Source: an uncultured bacterium (GTDB lineage: Bacteria > Bacillota > Clostridia > Lachnospirales > Lachnospiraceae). Taken from it: DNA of 64,000 nucleotides. The notes under the pieces are model-generated. The model saw nothing but the letters and a program-made list of their open reading frames with translations. It was not told where the DNA came from and searched no databases. Position 1 is the stretch's first letter; each line of letters opens with the position of its first letter. Made by a program: the position numbers and the translations under genes. Where the stretch lies: assembly GCA_947643595.1 (NCBI GenBank), contig CANRWP010000001.1, forward strand, positions 1 through 64,000, read 5' to 3'. Positions 18,596 through 28,401 of this stretch are shown here, piece by piece.

Positions 18596-19174
18596 TCAGG
18601 ACATAAAAGGAAGCATGCCCGATATGAAAGCGTGCGTCAGAATGTTGGCGACGGCTTCCGCGGGTACCGAAAAATTGTCATTGGTCCATTTATGGAGTAC
18701 GCCGAGGGTGCTGCCGATGGTACAGGCGATCATATAGGAAAGTTCCTCCTTGCTGTGCCGGGAGGATGCTGTGTTTTGTGTGACATCCGCCACAAAGCGA
18801 TGGAACATCATCAGTGCTTTTTCGAAAAATTTGTCTCCTCTGGGACTCCGGAGGAGATTTGCCAGAAACGGATTATTCATTGTGTAACCGCAGATAGTCA
18901 CGAAAAATGACTTGCATATATCTTTGTCATCTTTTGGATGAAAGGTTTTCATAAGGGAAAAGATATCATCGATAGTCTTGTCCTCGATGGCAGTCACAAG
19001 AGCCGGAATGTTTTCGTAGTGGTTGTAAAAGGTGCTTCGGACAACTCCGGCTTTCTTTATCACATCGGATACGGTTATTTTTTCCAGATCCTTTTCTTTC
19101 AGAAGCAGAAAAAACGCATCATAAATAGCTTCGTCGGCCACATAGTACCTCTCGTCCTGTATTTCGTGTTGCAT
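18596..19174 (-). CDS. TetR/AcrR family regulator
   Basis: ITVSDVIKKAGVVRSTFYNHYENIPAL HTH. Confidence 0.9.
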   Translation of the reverse strand: MQHEIQDERYYVADEAIYDAFFLLLKEKDLEKITVSDVIKKAGVVRSTFYNHYENIPALVTAIEDKTIDDIFSLMKTFHPKDDKDICKSFFVTICGYTMNNPFLANLLRSPRGDKFFEKALMMFHRFVADVTQNTASSRHSKEELSYMIACTIGSTLGVLHKWTNDNFSVPAEAVANILTHAFISGMLPFMS

Positions 19175-19219
19175 ATAAATCTCCTTTACTTTATTGCTGT
19201 CGTTTGACTTTTGAGGGGA

Positions 19220-21070
19220 TCAAATCCTCCGGTTTTCAAAATATGGAAACCATTCCACTGCTTCCAGAATATCCCGGAAATCTTCTCTGGGAGCCAGGTC
19301 AATATAGCGTTCCAGAAGAGCGGACTCCTCATTTTTATATTTACCGTAGAAGATATCGAATAAATTATGTCCGCGCATGTAGATTTTAATTTCTTCCATG
19401 TGTGTTTTCACATCTTCCACAGAGGTAAGATTCTGCCCGAGAACCGCTGTCAGATGTCTGCCGCTGGTGATGCGGTGCAAATACTCTTTCCATTTTTCCA
19501 GAAAGATTTCATAGAAGGCGTCCTCGGATTCGATGATACCGAGCAAAGCCATGATTTTGGGGTTCAGAAAGTAGTTTTCAAAGGAATAATAGCGCAGAAT
19601 CAACACGTTCTCCGGACGAACCCGGGGAAGCATATCCATATCTTCCAGATTCCGCTCTTCATAGTAGCGGCAGAGCTGTTGTCTCAGCCGGGATGGGTCG
19701 TCGCCGTCGCCGTCCCGGATCATCAGAAACTGATCTCGAAGATAGATCTGGTTCATGTATTTCAGATTTGCGTAGGTCTTGATGTTGGTACAGCTGTTGG
19801 TGGTGAGGATGGCGATTCGGGACAGATTTCCGTCCGAATCATAGGTTTCGGAATAATATTTCCGAAGCAGCAGCGGGAGACGGCTCTTGTCCTGTCTTCC
19901 CTCCACGATAAAGACAAAGTTCACGTTCATCAGATCGCCCGCCGTATAGCCGAGATCATCCAGAATGGCGCTGATATCCGTTTTTTCCCGGATGCCGGAA
20001 CAGCCCTCTTTGTCCAGAATCACCTGTCGGATCTGCCTGCTGTTGAAATTGGGCAGAAGATTGGGCGAATGGGTGGAAAAGATGACCTGATTTTTTCGGG
20101 ACAGCCGGTACAGGATTTCGCCGGCAACTTTTTGCAGTCTCGGGTGCAGAAAGATCTCCGGATCCTCGATCATGATGATGCTGGGCAGATTTTCCCTGAT
20201 CTCCGTATAGGCCTCCAGTAGGGAAAACAGATAGATGCACCGCATGCCTTTTCCCATCCGTCCAACTGGACGGACCAGATTCTGGGCAGGAGAGTAAATA
20301 TTCGTGGTGACGGAGAGCATCTTTTCCATATCCCGGTTTATCGAATAAAGTATTTTCTCCCGCCCGCCGTTTTTGCGGAAATTTTTATTGACTCTGCGGG
20401 CGAATTCGTCCAGATTCAGCTGGTACAGCTTGTAATCCAGAAGTTTTGAGACTTCCATCACATTCAGTTCCGCCGGGCGTTTTTGCTGAATCAGACCGAT
20501 ACAGCGAAAACACTGGCTGCATTTCCTGGCCTGATTGAACATGCAGCAGCCTGAACGCATTTTCAGCAGCAGTTCGTCCTTCTGCAGGAGAAAAAGATCA
20601 TTCTGAAGCTGCTCCAGGCTGCGCTCTGTATCCACGCAATAAATTTCAGGAAAAACTTCCTGTATGTACGGGTTGTGTTTTCTGAAACCGTCCTGATAAC
20701 GGATCTGTCCGTTGCGGTTGGCTGACATGGTAAAGGTCAGGACGTTTTCAGCGAAAGAAGGGAGTTTTTTCCGAAAATCCTGCATCCACGCTTCTTTTTT
20801 CCGGTATCTGCTGACAACGCCTTTTTGCCGCAATAGATCCAGATCTTTCCCTGTAAATTCCAGAGAGACCGTGATCTCGATATTTGCACCGTCCTCCTCG
20901 AAATCCTCCGGGCAGATCCGGTAATCGCCGCCTGCCGCCCGGACTGCGTTCAGTACGGTGGTCTTGCCGGTGTTATTCTGTCCCACCAGAATCAGCGCAT
21001 TCTCGATATCCTGAATATGCATATGGCGGATGGATTTAAAATTCTGGATGCAAAGTTCTTTGATCTTCAT
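19220..21070 (-). CDS. OLD-family ATP-dependent endonuclease (AAA ATPase + TOPRIM)
   Basis: GQNNTGKTTVLNAV Walker A, IIMIEDPEIFLHPRLQK Walker B, FSTHSPNLLP, then FVFIVEGRQDKSRLPLLL and RDGDGDDPSR TOPRIM motifs. Confidence 0.85.
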   Translation of the reverse strand: MKIKELCIQNFKSIRHMHIQDIENALILVGQNNTGKTTVLNAVRAAGGDYRICPEDFEEDGANIEITVSLEFTGKDLDLLRQKGVVSRYRKKEAWMQDFRKKLPSFAENVLTFTMSANRNGQIRYQDGFRKHNPYIQEVFPEIYCVDTERSLEQLQNDLFLLQKDELLLKMRSGCCMFNQARKCSQCFRCIGLIQQKRPAELNVMEVSKLLDYKLYQLNLDEFARRVNKNFRKNGGREKILYSINRDMEKMLSVTTNIYSPAQNLVRPVGRMGKGMRCIYLFSLLEAYTEIRENLPSIIMIEDPEIFLHPRLQKVAGEILYRLSRKNQVIFSTHSPNLLPNFNSRQIRQVILDKEGCSGIREKTDISAILDDLGYTAGDLMNVNFVFIVEGRQDKSRLPLLLRKYYSETYDSDGNLSRIAILTTNSCTNIKTYANLKYMNQIYLRDQFLMIRDGDGDDPSRLRQQLCRYYEERNLEDMDMLPRVRPENVLILRYYSFENYFLNPKIMALLGIIESEDAFYEIFLEKWKEYLHRITSGRHLTAVLGQNLTSVEDVKTHMEEIKIYMRGHNLFDIFYGKYKNEESALLERYIDLAPREDFRDILEAVEWFPYFENRRI

Positions 21071-21193
21071 GGGGCGCCTTCCGTGTAACTGACTGACATA
21101 TTTTGATTATACGCTGTTTCGACAGACCCGGCAAGGAGGAGACGCCGGAAGATGAAAGACTTGACAGATTTTATACAAAATGTTAAAAATATA

Positions 21194-21541
21194 TTGGCAT
21201 TTGTCAATGTTACCTGTTAGTATAGTAACACATATCCCGGGAACATCTTGTGAAACTTCTGACCATTTCGGCTGACGATTCCTGTTATGAGAACATTTCA
21301 ATGAATATGGCGGATCGGAGAAGACGGTGGTGGTGGCGGTTTTAATGAAATTGTCAGGGTAATCCTTTGTAGAGATTTTTCTTTCCGTCCATAATGAAAG
21401 GAGAACTATCTGTATGAAGGAAAAAGAGGCAAAAAAGAAACTGGAAGAGATGAACCTGTTGGATGACTTCCTGTTCGGTTCGCTGGTAACTTACCCGGAG
21501 GTCGGGGGAGCGGTTTGTGAGGAAAGTGGTCAGAATCATTT
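21194..21541 (+). repeat. Direct repeat copy 2
   Basis: Matches 13109-13455. Confidence 0.9.
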
Positions 21542-21596
21542 ATATGCTCCGGAATATGATCCGGAGCAGGTTTTAGAGAAAATGGAGAAGCCTTAA
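21414..21596 (+). pseudogene. Decayed PD-(D/E)XK nuclease family transposase, frameshifted
   Basis: MKEKEAKKKLEEMNLLDDFLFGSLVTYPEVG then frameshift (extra G in GGGGGAGCGG) relative to copy 1. Confidence 0.8.
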
Positions 21597-22114
21597 AGCT
21601 TCTCCGGCTCCGGATAATCCACGCCGAACGTATCGACGGTGACGCTCTGCATCACCTGATCTTCCAGTGGTTTATCGGAATAATCGGTGGCTGTCCCGGC
21701 AATGCGGTTTACCACATCCATACCCTCAATCACTTTTCCAAACGCCGCATAGGAGCCGTCGAGATGCGGGCTTGTCTTGTGCATAATGAAAAACTGGGAT
21801 CCGGCTGAATCGGGATGCATGGAACGAGCCATGGAGAGAACGCCCTCCGTGTGCTTCAAGTTGTTCTCAAAGCCGTTGATCGCAAACTCGCCGGGAATGG
21901 AATAGCCGGGACCGCCGGTTCCGGCGCCGTTCGGATCGCCGCCCTGGATCATGAAACCTCTGATGACGCGGTGAAAGATCAGACCGTCATAAAAGTTTTT
22001 CTGGATCAGGGAGATAAAATTGTTTACGGAGACAGGAGCGATTTCAGGATAGAGCTCCGCTTTGATCACGCCGCCGTCCGCCATGGTAAAAGTTACGATT
22101 GGATTTTGTGCCAT
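21593..22114 (-). CDS. Cyclophilin-type peptidyl-prolyl cis-trans isomerase
   Basis: FHRVIRGFMIQGGDPNGAGTGGPGYSIPGEF, SQFFIMHKTSPHLDGSYAAFGKV. Confidence 0.95.
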   Translation of the reverse strand: MAQNPIVTFTMADGGVIKAELYPEIAPVSVNNFISLIQKNFYDGLIFHRVIRGFMIQGGDPNGAGTGGPGYSIPGEFAINGFENNLKHTEGVLSMARSMHPDSAGSQFFIMHKTSPHLDGSYAAFGKVIEGMDVVNRIAGTATDYSDKPLEDQVMQSVTVDTFGVDYPEPEKL

Positions 22115-22200
22115 TTGTGTATTTCCTTTCTGAAAAATAAGATATATTGATTCTATCACACAACAGGAGTGATGGAAATGATAAAATAAAATGAAGTGGA

Positions 22201-23004
22201 ATGAAACCTATGATCACAAAAATTATTTTGGAGGAAGAATTGAATACGGAGGAGCTGCAAAAATTGGAAATTTTGTTCCGGGAGACAGACAGGGATATTC
22301 TGGACAGTTTTCTGATCCTCACCGACAGTTCCGATCTTGCGCAAATCTGCAGAGGGCTTGACATGGCGGTGGTGGCAGTTATATCGGGGGAGGGGAAGGA
22401 TTTTTCGGAAATTCCCTATGCGGTGACGGATATCGAAGATTTGGATGAAACATATCTGGAACGGATCTGGCAGCGGTATCGAGGTATTCCCTGGAAGATC
22501 TGCGAGACGGAAAGGTGTATTGTGCGGGAGACGGTGCCGGAGGATGTGGAGAGTTTTTACGACATCTACCGGGATAAAGAGATTACCAGATATATGGAAA
22601 ACCTGTTTGAGGATCGGGAGAAGGAAAGACAGTATATCAGGGACTATATAGAGAAGGTGTACGGTTTCTACGGGTTCGGCATGTGGACGGTCTGCCTGAA
22701 AGAGACCGGTGAGGTGATCGGCAGGGCGGGACTCTCGATGCGGGAAGAGTTTGAAGAGCCGGAGCTGGGCTATGTGATCGGCAAAAAGTGGCAGAGACAG
22801 GGACTTGCGGAGGAGGCGTGCAGGGAGATTCTGGCGTACGGCAGGGAGGAGCTTGGCTTTGAGCGGGTGCGGGCTTTGATGCACCCGGAGAATACGGCTT
22901 CGGAGCGGCTGTGCCGCAAACTGGGATTTTGCTATAAAGAAAAGAGGACACTGGATGGGATCCTCTACAACAGTTATGTGACAGAATTCTGCATAACAGA
23001 ATGA
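22201..23004 (+). CDS. GNAT family N-acetyltransferase
   Basis: ELGYVIGKKWQRQGLAEEACREILAYGREELGFERVRALMHPENTASERLCRKLGF. Confidence 0.9.
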   Translation: MKPMITKIILEEELNTEELQKLEILFRETDRDILDSFLILTDSSDLAQICRGLDMAVVAVISGEGKDFSEIPYAVTDIEDLDETYLERIWQRYRGIPWKICETERCIVRETVPEDVESFYDIYRDKEITRYMENLFEDREKERQYIRDYIEKVYGFYGFGMWTVCLKETGEVIGRAGLSMREEFEEPELGYVIGKKWQRQGLAEEACREILAYGREELGFERVRALMHPENTASERLCRKLGFCYKEKRTLDGILYNSYVTEFCITE

Positions 23005-23096
23005 TATGCTAATTATAAAAATTCTGTAAACTATCACAAAGATATCGGAATTTTTTATAAAAGTTTGGAACATCCAACAAAATTGCAAAAACCGTG

Positions 23097-23125
23097 TTGA
23101 CAGGAAAAAAAGATGGTGCTAGACT
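23097..23125 (+). promoter_or_regulatory. Sigma-A-type promoter of the ammonium transporter gene
   Basis: TTGACA - 17 bp - TAGACT. Confidence 0.6.
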
Positions 23126-23144
23126 TGCGGATAACAAAGGCAAA

Positions 23145-23177
23145 GGCGCTTTGAGATAAATTCTCAGGGCGCCTTTT
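23145..23177 (+). promoter_or_regulatory. Leader hairpin/attenuator-like element
   Basis: GGCGCTTTGAG-ATAAATT-CTCAGGGCGCC-TTTT (11-bp stem with two G-U pairs) in the 5' leader. Confidence 0.55.
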
Positions 23178-23254
23178 CCGTTGTATTAAGACTGCGCGGG
23201 GACGAAAGCCGGCTGTCCGCGGCGGCAGATTCAGAACAGAAAAGAGGAGATATT

Positions 23255-25045
23255 ATGACGGAAGAAATTATGAGTGTAATGAATGGTCAGATATTCGGCG
23301 TCTGGTTCCTGATCGGCGCCGCACTGGTATTCTGGATGCAGGCCGGCTTTGCGATGGTGGAGACCGGTTTCACGAGAGCCAAGAATGCGGGAAATATTCT
23401 GATGAAGAATCTGATGGATTTCTGCATCGGCACGGTGGTGTTTATCCTGATCGGTTTCGGGCTTCTGCTCGGGGAAGACCTGTTCGGGCTGATCGGAAAA
23501 CCGGGCTTTGATATTTTTACGGCCTATGAGAGTTTTGACTGGTCCAACTTTGTGTTCAACCTTGTATTTTGCGCGACCACGGCGACCATCGTGTCGGGCG
23601 CCATGGCTGAGAGGACAAAGTTCATATCCTACTGCGTCTACTCTGCGGTCATCTCCGCGGTGATCTACCCGATCGAGGCGCACTGGATCTGGGGCGGCGG
23701 TTTCCTGGCGCAGATGGGATTCCACGATTTTGCGGGTTCCTGCGCGATACATATGGTGGGCGGTATTTCGGCGTTAGTCGGGGCGAAGATACTCGGACCC
23801 CGGATCGGAAAGTTCGGAAAAGATAAAGACGGAAAGATCGTGAAGGTAAACGCTTTTCCGGGGCACAATCTGCCGATCGGCTGCCTGGGCGTATTTATCC
23901 TGTGGTTAGGGTGGTACGGTTTTAACGGGGCGGCGGCGACGACTGTGGAACAACTGGGATCTATTTTCGTGACGACGACGATCGCTCCGGCCGTGGCGAC
24001 GGTGGTGTGCATGATCTTTACCTGGATCAAATACGGTAAGCCCGATGTTTCCATGTGCCTGAACGCTTCCCTGGCTGGGCTTGTGGCGATCACGGCGCCC
24101 TGCGATGTGACGGACGCCTTCGGCGCAATCGTGATCGGTGCTGTGGCGGGACTTCTGGTGGTGTTCGGCGTGTGGTTCTTAGATTACAAGCTGCGCGTGG
24201 ACGATCCGGTGGGCGCGGTGGCGGTGCACTGCTTAAACGGTATCTGGGGAACCCTCTCCGTGGGTCTTTTCGCGACAAACACGGCACCGGGCTACTCCAT
24301 AGCCAACGCAGCGGGAGAGGAACTTGTGGGATTGTTCTACGGCGGTGGTTTCGAGCTGATGGGCCTGCAGTTGATCGGTTTTGCGGCGGTTGCCGGGTGG
24401 ACGCTTATTACGATCACACTGGCGTTTTTGCTGATCAGGGCGACGCTTGGCCTGAGGGTGTCCGAGGAGGAGGAGATCGTGGGGCTGGATGCGACGGAGC
24501 ACGGTCTGCCCAGCGCTTACTCCGGCTTTGCGATCACGGATATATCCGCCACAACTATGGATGTCAATGAAAATACCGATCTGGGCGAGAGCGATTACGA
24601 GAAGGCGGGAGACTTTAAGGTGGACAGAGCGATCCCTGTCGTGGCGACGAGCAGCAAGGCGGACGCGAACGGCGTGCCGATTTTTAACACGGGGATGCAT
24701 AAGGTTTCCATTATCGCTAAACTGGCGCGGTTCGATGCGCTGAAAAAGGCCCTGAACGAGCTGGGCGTGACGGGTATGACCGTGACACAGGTGATGGGCT
24801 GCGGTATCCAGAAAGGCGCCGGGGAATATTACCGCGGCGTAGAGATGGATGCGACGCTGATGCCGAAGATCAAGGTGGAGGTCATCGTCAGCAAGATACC
24901 GGTGGAGCATGTGGTGAAAGCGGTAAAGAAAGCGCTTTATACAGGCCATATCGGGGACGGCAAAATTTTTGTTTACAATGTGCTGAAAGTAGTCAAAGTC
25001 CGCACAGGCGAGGAGGACTACGAGGCGCTTCAGGATGTCGAGTAG
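23255..25045 (+). CDS. Ammonium transporter fused to C-terminal P-II domain
   Basis: Amt motifs (MQAGFAMVETGFTRAKNAGNILMKNLMD, DFAGSCAIHMVGG) and C-terminal P-II (GMTVTQVMGCGIQKGAGEYYRGVEMDATLMPKIKVEVIV, TGHIGDGKIFVYNV, RTGEED). Confidence 0.95.
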   Translation: MTEEIMSVMNGQIFGVWFLIGAALVFWMQAGFAMVETGFTRAKNAGNILMKNLMDFCIGTVVFILIGFGLLLGEDLFGLIGKPGFDIFTAYESFDWSNFVFNLVFCATTATIVSGAMAERTKFISYCVYSAVISAVIYPIEAHWIWGGGFLAQMGFHDFAGSCAIHMVGGISALVGAKILGPRIGKFGKDKDGKIVKVNAFPGHNLPIGCLGVFILWLGWYGFNGAAATTVEQLGSIFVTTTIAPAVATVVCMIFTWIKYGKPDVSMCLNASLAGLVAITAPCDVTDAFGAIVIGAVAGLLVVFGVWFLDYKLRVDDPVGAVAVHCLNGIWGTLSVGLFATNTAPGYSIANAAGEELVGLFYGGGFELMGLQLIGFAAVAGWTLITITLAFLLIRATLGLRVSEEEEIVGLDATEHGLPSAYSGFAITDISATTMDVNENTDLGESDYEKAGDFKVDRAIPVVATSSKADANGVPIFNTGMHKVSIIAKLARFDALKKALNELGVTGMTVTQVMGCGIQKGAGEYYRGVEMDATLMPKIKVEVIVSKIPVEHVVKAVKKALYTGHIGDGKIFVYNVLKVVKVRTGEEDYEALQDVE

Positions 25046-25059
25046 ACATGCGGCAGGTT

Positions 25060-25090
25060 CTCCGGAGAATTTTCTCCGGAGGCCTTTTTT
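25060..25090 (+). terminator. Rho-independent terminator
   Basis: CTCCGGAGAA-TT-TTCTCCGGAG followed by a T-tract. Confidence 0.85.
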
Positions 25091-25188
25091 TGAATTGCCG
25101 ATGTTGCTTTTACTCACCATATTTGTTATCATAGAACTGTATGAAAATTTCCGGCAGGAAGTTGTATCATGGAGCAAAGGAGTTATTT

Positions 25189-26862
25189 ATGAAGAACACG
25201 GTTTTGGTGGTAGAAGACAATGAGATGAACAGGATGATGCTGGTAAGTTTTCTGGAGGATACTTATCAGGTGCTGGAGGCGGAAAACGGGAGGGAAGCGC
25301 TGGAGATACTGCAGAATTCCAGGAACAAGATATCTGCCGTGATCGTTGATCTGATCATGCCGGAAATGAACGGCTATGAGTTTTTAAAAGTATATTCTTC
25401 TTCGCCGGAACTTCTCAATGTGCCGGTTATCGTATCTACCGGTGAGGAAGGGGAGGATGTTGAGATAGAATGTCTGGGATATGGGGCATGGGATTTTATC
25501 AGAAAACCGTATAATCCCCATATTATCCGATTCCGGGTGAAGAATGTCATTGAGAGGAGCGAATTTTATCTGCTCAGGCAGCTCCGCTATCAGGAGCAGT
25601 TTGATACGCTTACCGGTATTTATATACAGAATATGTTTGTGCACCAGACAGAAAAAATGTTAAAGGAAAATCCGGATACGGATTTTATGATACTGCATTT
25701 TGACATCTATCAGTTTCAGGTTTACAACAGTGTATTCGGCCGGAGAGAAGGGGATAAGCTGCTCTGCCATATAGCGGATCTGCTGCGGAGAATGGCGGAA
25801 CATGTGGAGCATATGACATACTGCCGAATAGAAGCGGATGCGTTTGGCATCTGCGTTCCCGCTTCGGTTGGTGATGAGATTCAGAAAGTGGTGGAGTATT
25901 TTCAGAAAGATTTTCAGGAGTATCAGAGAGATTACAATATCCTGTCGAACATGGGAGTGTTTTATATAGAGGATCGGGAGGCCTCGATTCCCGCGATGAT
26001 AGACCATGCGAGGCTGGCCTCCAAAGAATGTAAGGGAAATTATATTTATAATTATTATATTTATACTGAAAGGATGGGCGAGGATATACAGGAGGCGCAG
26101 AAGATCGTCAACGATATGGAGCAGGCGATGAAGGAGGAGCAGTTTGTCCTGTATCTGCAGCCCAAATACGGCCTGACGGATTACAAGCTGGCGGGGGCCG
26201 AGGTGCTGACGCGCTGGATAACGCCGGATAAAGGGATGGTGTCCCCGGGAAAATTTATTCCTGTTTTTGAGAAAAACGGTTTGATCATGAAACTGGACTT
26301 TTATATCTGGGAACAGTCCTGCAAACTGATCCGAAGCTGGCTTGACAGAGGTATTGAGCCTTTCCCGATCTCCATCAATATTTCCAGAGTCAGCATGTAC
26401 AATCCGAGGATCGTGGAGGAGATCCATGAACTGACGGTAAAATATGATATTCCGCCCAGGTTATTTCAGCTGGAGTTGACGGAGAGCGCTTATACGGACA
26501 ATCCGGAGACGATCAAGAAAGCGATGCATCAGCTGCAGGAATACGGGCATACGATATTGATGGATGATTTCGGCAGCGGCTATTCTTCCCTCAATGTGCT
26601 GAAGGATATCTCCGTGGATGTCCTGAAACTGGATATGAAGTTTATGGCGGCGTCCGGCAGTGAGAACCAGAAGAGAAGCGAGTCCATTGTGGCAAACGTG
26701 ATACATCTCGCCAAGGATTTGGAACTTCCGGTTATCGCGGAGGGAGTGGAAGAGAAGGAACAGGTGGATTTTTTGAACAGTGTGGGCTGTGAGTACGTAC
26801 AGGGGTATTATTTCGCAAAGCCAATGCCGGTGGAGGAATACGAAAAACTGGCGTTTGTATAG
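25189..26862 (+). CDS. Response regulator with degenerate GGDEF and EAL domains
   Basis: REC with phospho-Asp context VIVDLIMPEMNGYEF; EAL motifs AEVLTRW, SINISRV, ELTES, DDFGSGYSSL, KLDMKF, VIAEGVE. Confidence 0.92.
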   Translation: MKNTVLVVEDNEMNRMMLVSFLEDTYQVLEAENGREALEILQNSRNKISAVIVDLIMPEMNGYEFLKVYSSSPELLNVPVIVSTGEEGEDVEIECLGYGAWDFIRKPYNPHIIRFRVKNVIERSEFYLLRQLRYQEQFDTLTGIYIQNMFVHQTEKMLKENPDTDFMILHFDIYQFQVYNSVFGRREGDKLLCHIADLLRRMAEHVEHMTYCRIEADAFGICVPASVGDEIQKVVEYFQKDFQEYQRDYNILSNMGVFYIEDREASIPAMIDHARLASKECKGNYIYNYYIYTERMGEDIQEAQKIVNDMEQAMKEEQFVLYLQPKYGLTDYKLAGAEVLTRWITPDKGMVSPGKFIPVFEKNGLIMKLDFYIWEQSCKLIRSWLDRGIEPFPISINISRVSMYNPRIVEEIHELTVKYDIPPRLFQLELTESAYTDNPETIKKAMHQLQEYGHTILMDDFGSGYSSLNVLKDISVDVLKLDMKFMAASGSENQKRSESIVANVIHLAKDLELPVIAEGVEEKEQVDFLNSVGCEYVQGYYFAKPMPVEEYEKLAFV

Positions 26863-26892
26863 AGGCTTTTAAACAAAGGAGGAGATAAAAAA

Positions 26893-28401
26893 ATGTATGG
26901 AACATGGTGGTCGTTAGTACCGCCCGTTGTGGCGATTTTGCTGGCATTTATAACAAAGGAGGTGTATTCTTCCCTTTTTGTCGGAGTGCTTTTGGGGGCG
27001 CTGTTTACGGCGGGATTTCAGCCCTGGGGGACGTTCGAGACGTTGTTTACAACAATGACGGGAAGTATGAATCTGAACATTATTATTTTCGATGTACTGC
27101 TCGGCATGATCATCGTGCTGATGCAGAAATCCGGAGGGTCCAGAGCCTACGGAAACTGGGCGATCGGAAAGATCAAATCGAAAAAGAGCGCACTGTTCGC
27201 GACGACCGGTCTGGGCGTACTGATTTTTGTGGATGACTATTTTAACTGTCTTACGGTGGGATCCGTCATGCGTCCGGTGACGGATAAGTACAAGGTTTCC
27301 AGGGCAAAGCTGGCCTATATCATCGACGCCACGGCGGCGCCGATCTGCATTATCGCGCCGATCTCCAGCTGGGCAGCGGCGGTGAATTCCTATGTGCCTG
27401 AGAACAGTTCTCTGACAGGGTTTCAGCTGTTTCTGAGCACAATTCCCTTCAATCTGTACGCGCTTCTGACGCTTTTGATGGTGTTTTTGGTGATAGGGCT
27501 TAATCTGGATTTCGGTCTGATGAAGAAGCACGACAAAAATGCGGAGATGGGCGATATCTTTACTTCCGGGGCGGAAGTGTTTACGGGCATGGCGGCCGCG
27601 GCGGAAGAAGGTAAAAAACACGGCAGGGTGATGGATCTGGTTCTGCCGGTTGCGGTACTTATTGTCTCAGCGGTCTTCGGCATGATTTACACGGGTATGC
27701 TGGGCGGAGCGACAGGTATCATAGATGCTTTTGCGAATTGTAATGCTGAGACCAGCCTGATTTTCGCCACCACAGTGACGGTTATCTTCATGGCCGTTCT
27801 GTATCTGCCGAGAAAGGTCATTACGTTCAGGGAATTTATGAACTCTTTGGCGGAAGGGTGCAAGCTGATGGTTCCGGCTATTTTGATTCTGACTTTTGCG
27901 TGGACCCTGAAAGGCATGGGCGACAATCTTGGCATCGGCGAATTTGTGAACGGTACGGTGGGGGCGAGCGCGACCGCGAGTATCTTTATCCCTGCGATCA
28001 TGTTTGCCGTGGCGCTGTTTTTGGCGTTCTCGACCGGAACGTCCTGGGGTACTTTCGCAATCCTCGTGCCGATCGTGGTGGAGATGTTTAAGATGGCGGA
28101 TGAGAAGATGATGGTCATCGCTGTCTCCGCGGTGTTGGCGGGGGCGGTGTGCGGCGACCATGTATCGCCGATCTCCGATACGACGATCATGTCCTCGGCG
28201 GGAGCCCAGAGCAATCATATCAACCATGTGCAGACTCAGATGCAGTACGCGATGGTGGTCGCGGCTGTGTGCGTGGTCGGATATATTATTGCGGGGATCT
28301 GTAAGAACTGGTTTATCACGCTGCTGCTCAGCGCGGCGATCCTTGTGGCGGCGGTCTTCGGAATCAAAAAGTATTATGATAAGAAGGAAGCGGAATGCTG
28401 A
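26893..28401 (+). CDS. Na+/H+ antiporter NhaC family protein
   Basis: KSGGSRAYGNWAIGKIKSKKSALFATTGLGVLIFVDDYFNCLTVGSVMRPVTDKYKVSRAKLAYIIDATAAPICIIAPISSW. Confidence 0.92.
   Translation: MYGTWWSLVPPVVAILLAFITKEVYSSLFVGVLLGALFTAGFQPWGTFETLFTTMTGSMNLNIIIFDVLLGMIIVLMQKSGGSRAYGNWAIGKIKSKKSALFATTGLGVLIFVDDYFNCLTVGSVMRPVTDKYKVSRAKLAYIIDATAAPICIIAPISSWAAAVNSYVPENSSLTGFQLFLSTIPFNLYALLTLLMVFLVIGLNLDFGLMKKHDKNAEMGDIFTSGAEVFTGMAAAAEEGKKHGRVMDLVLPVAVLIVSAVFGMIYTGMLGGATGIIDAFANCNAETSLIFATTVTVIFMAVLYLPRKVITFREFMNSLAEGCKLMVPAILILTFAWTLKGMGDNLGIGEFVNGTVGASATASIFIPAIMFAVALFLAFSTGTSWGTFAILVPIVVEMFKMADEKMMVIAVSAVLAGAVCGDHVSPISDTTIMSSAGAQSNHINHVQTQMQYAMVVAAVCVVGYIIAGICKNWFITLLLSAAILVAAVFGIKKYYDKKEAEC

Noticed and set aside
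24233-25177. 314-aa minus-strand ORF
   Set aside because: Antisense to the Amt-P-II gene; no motif
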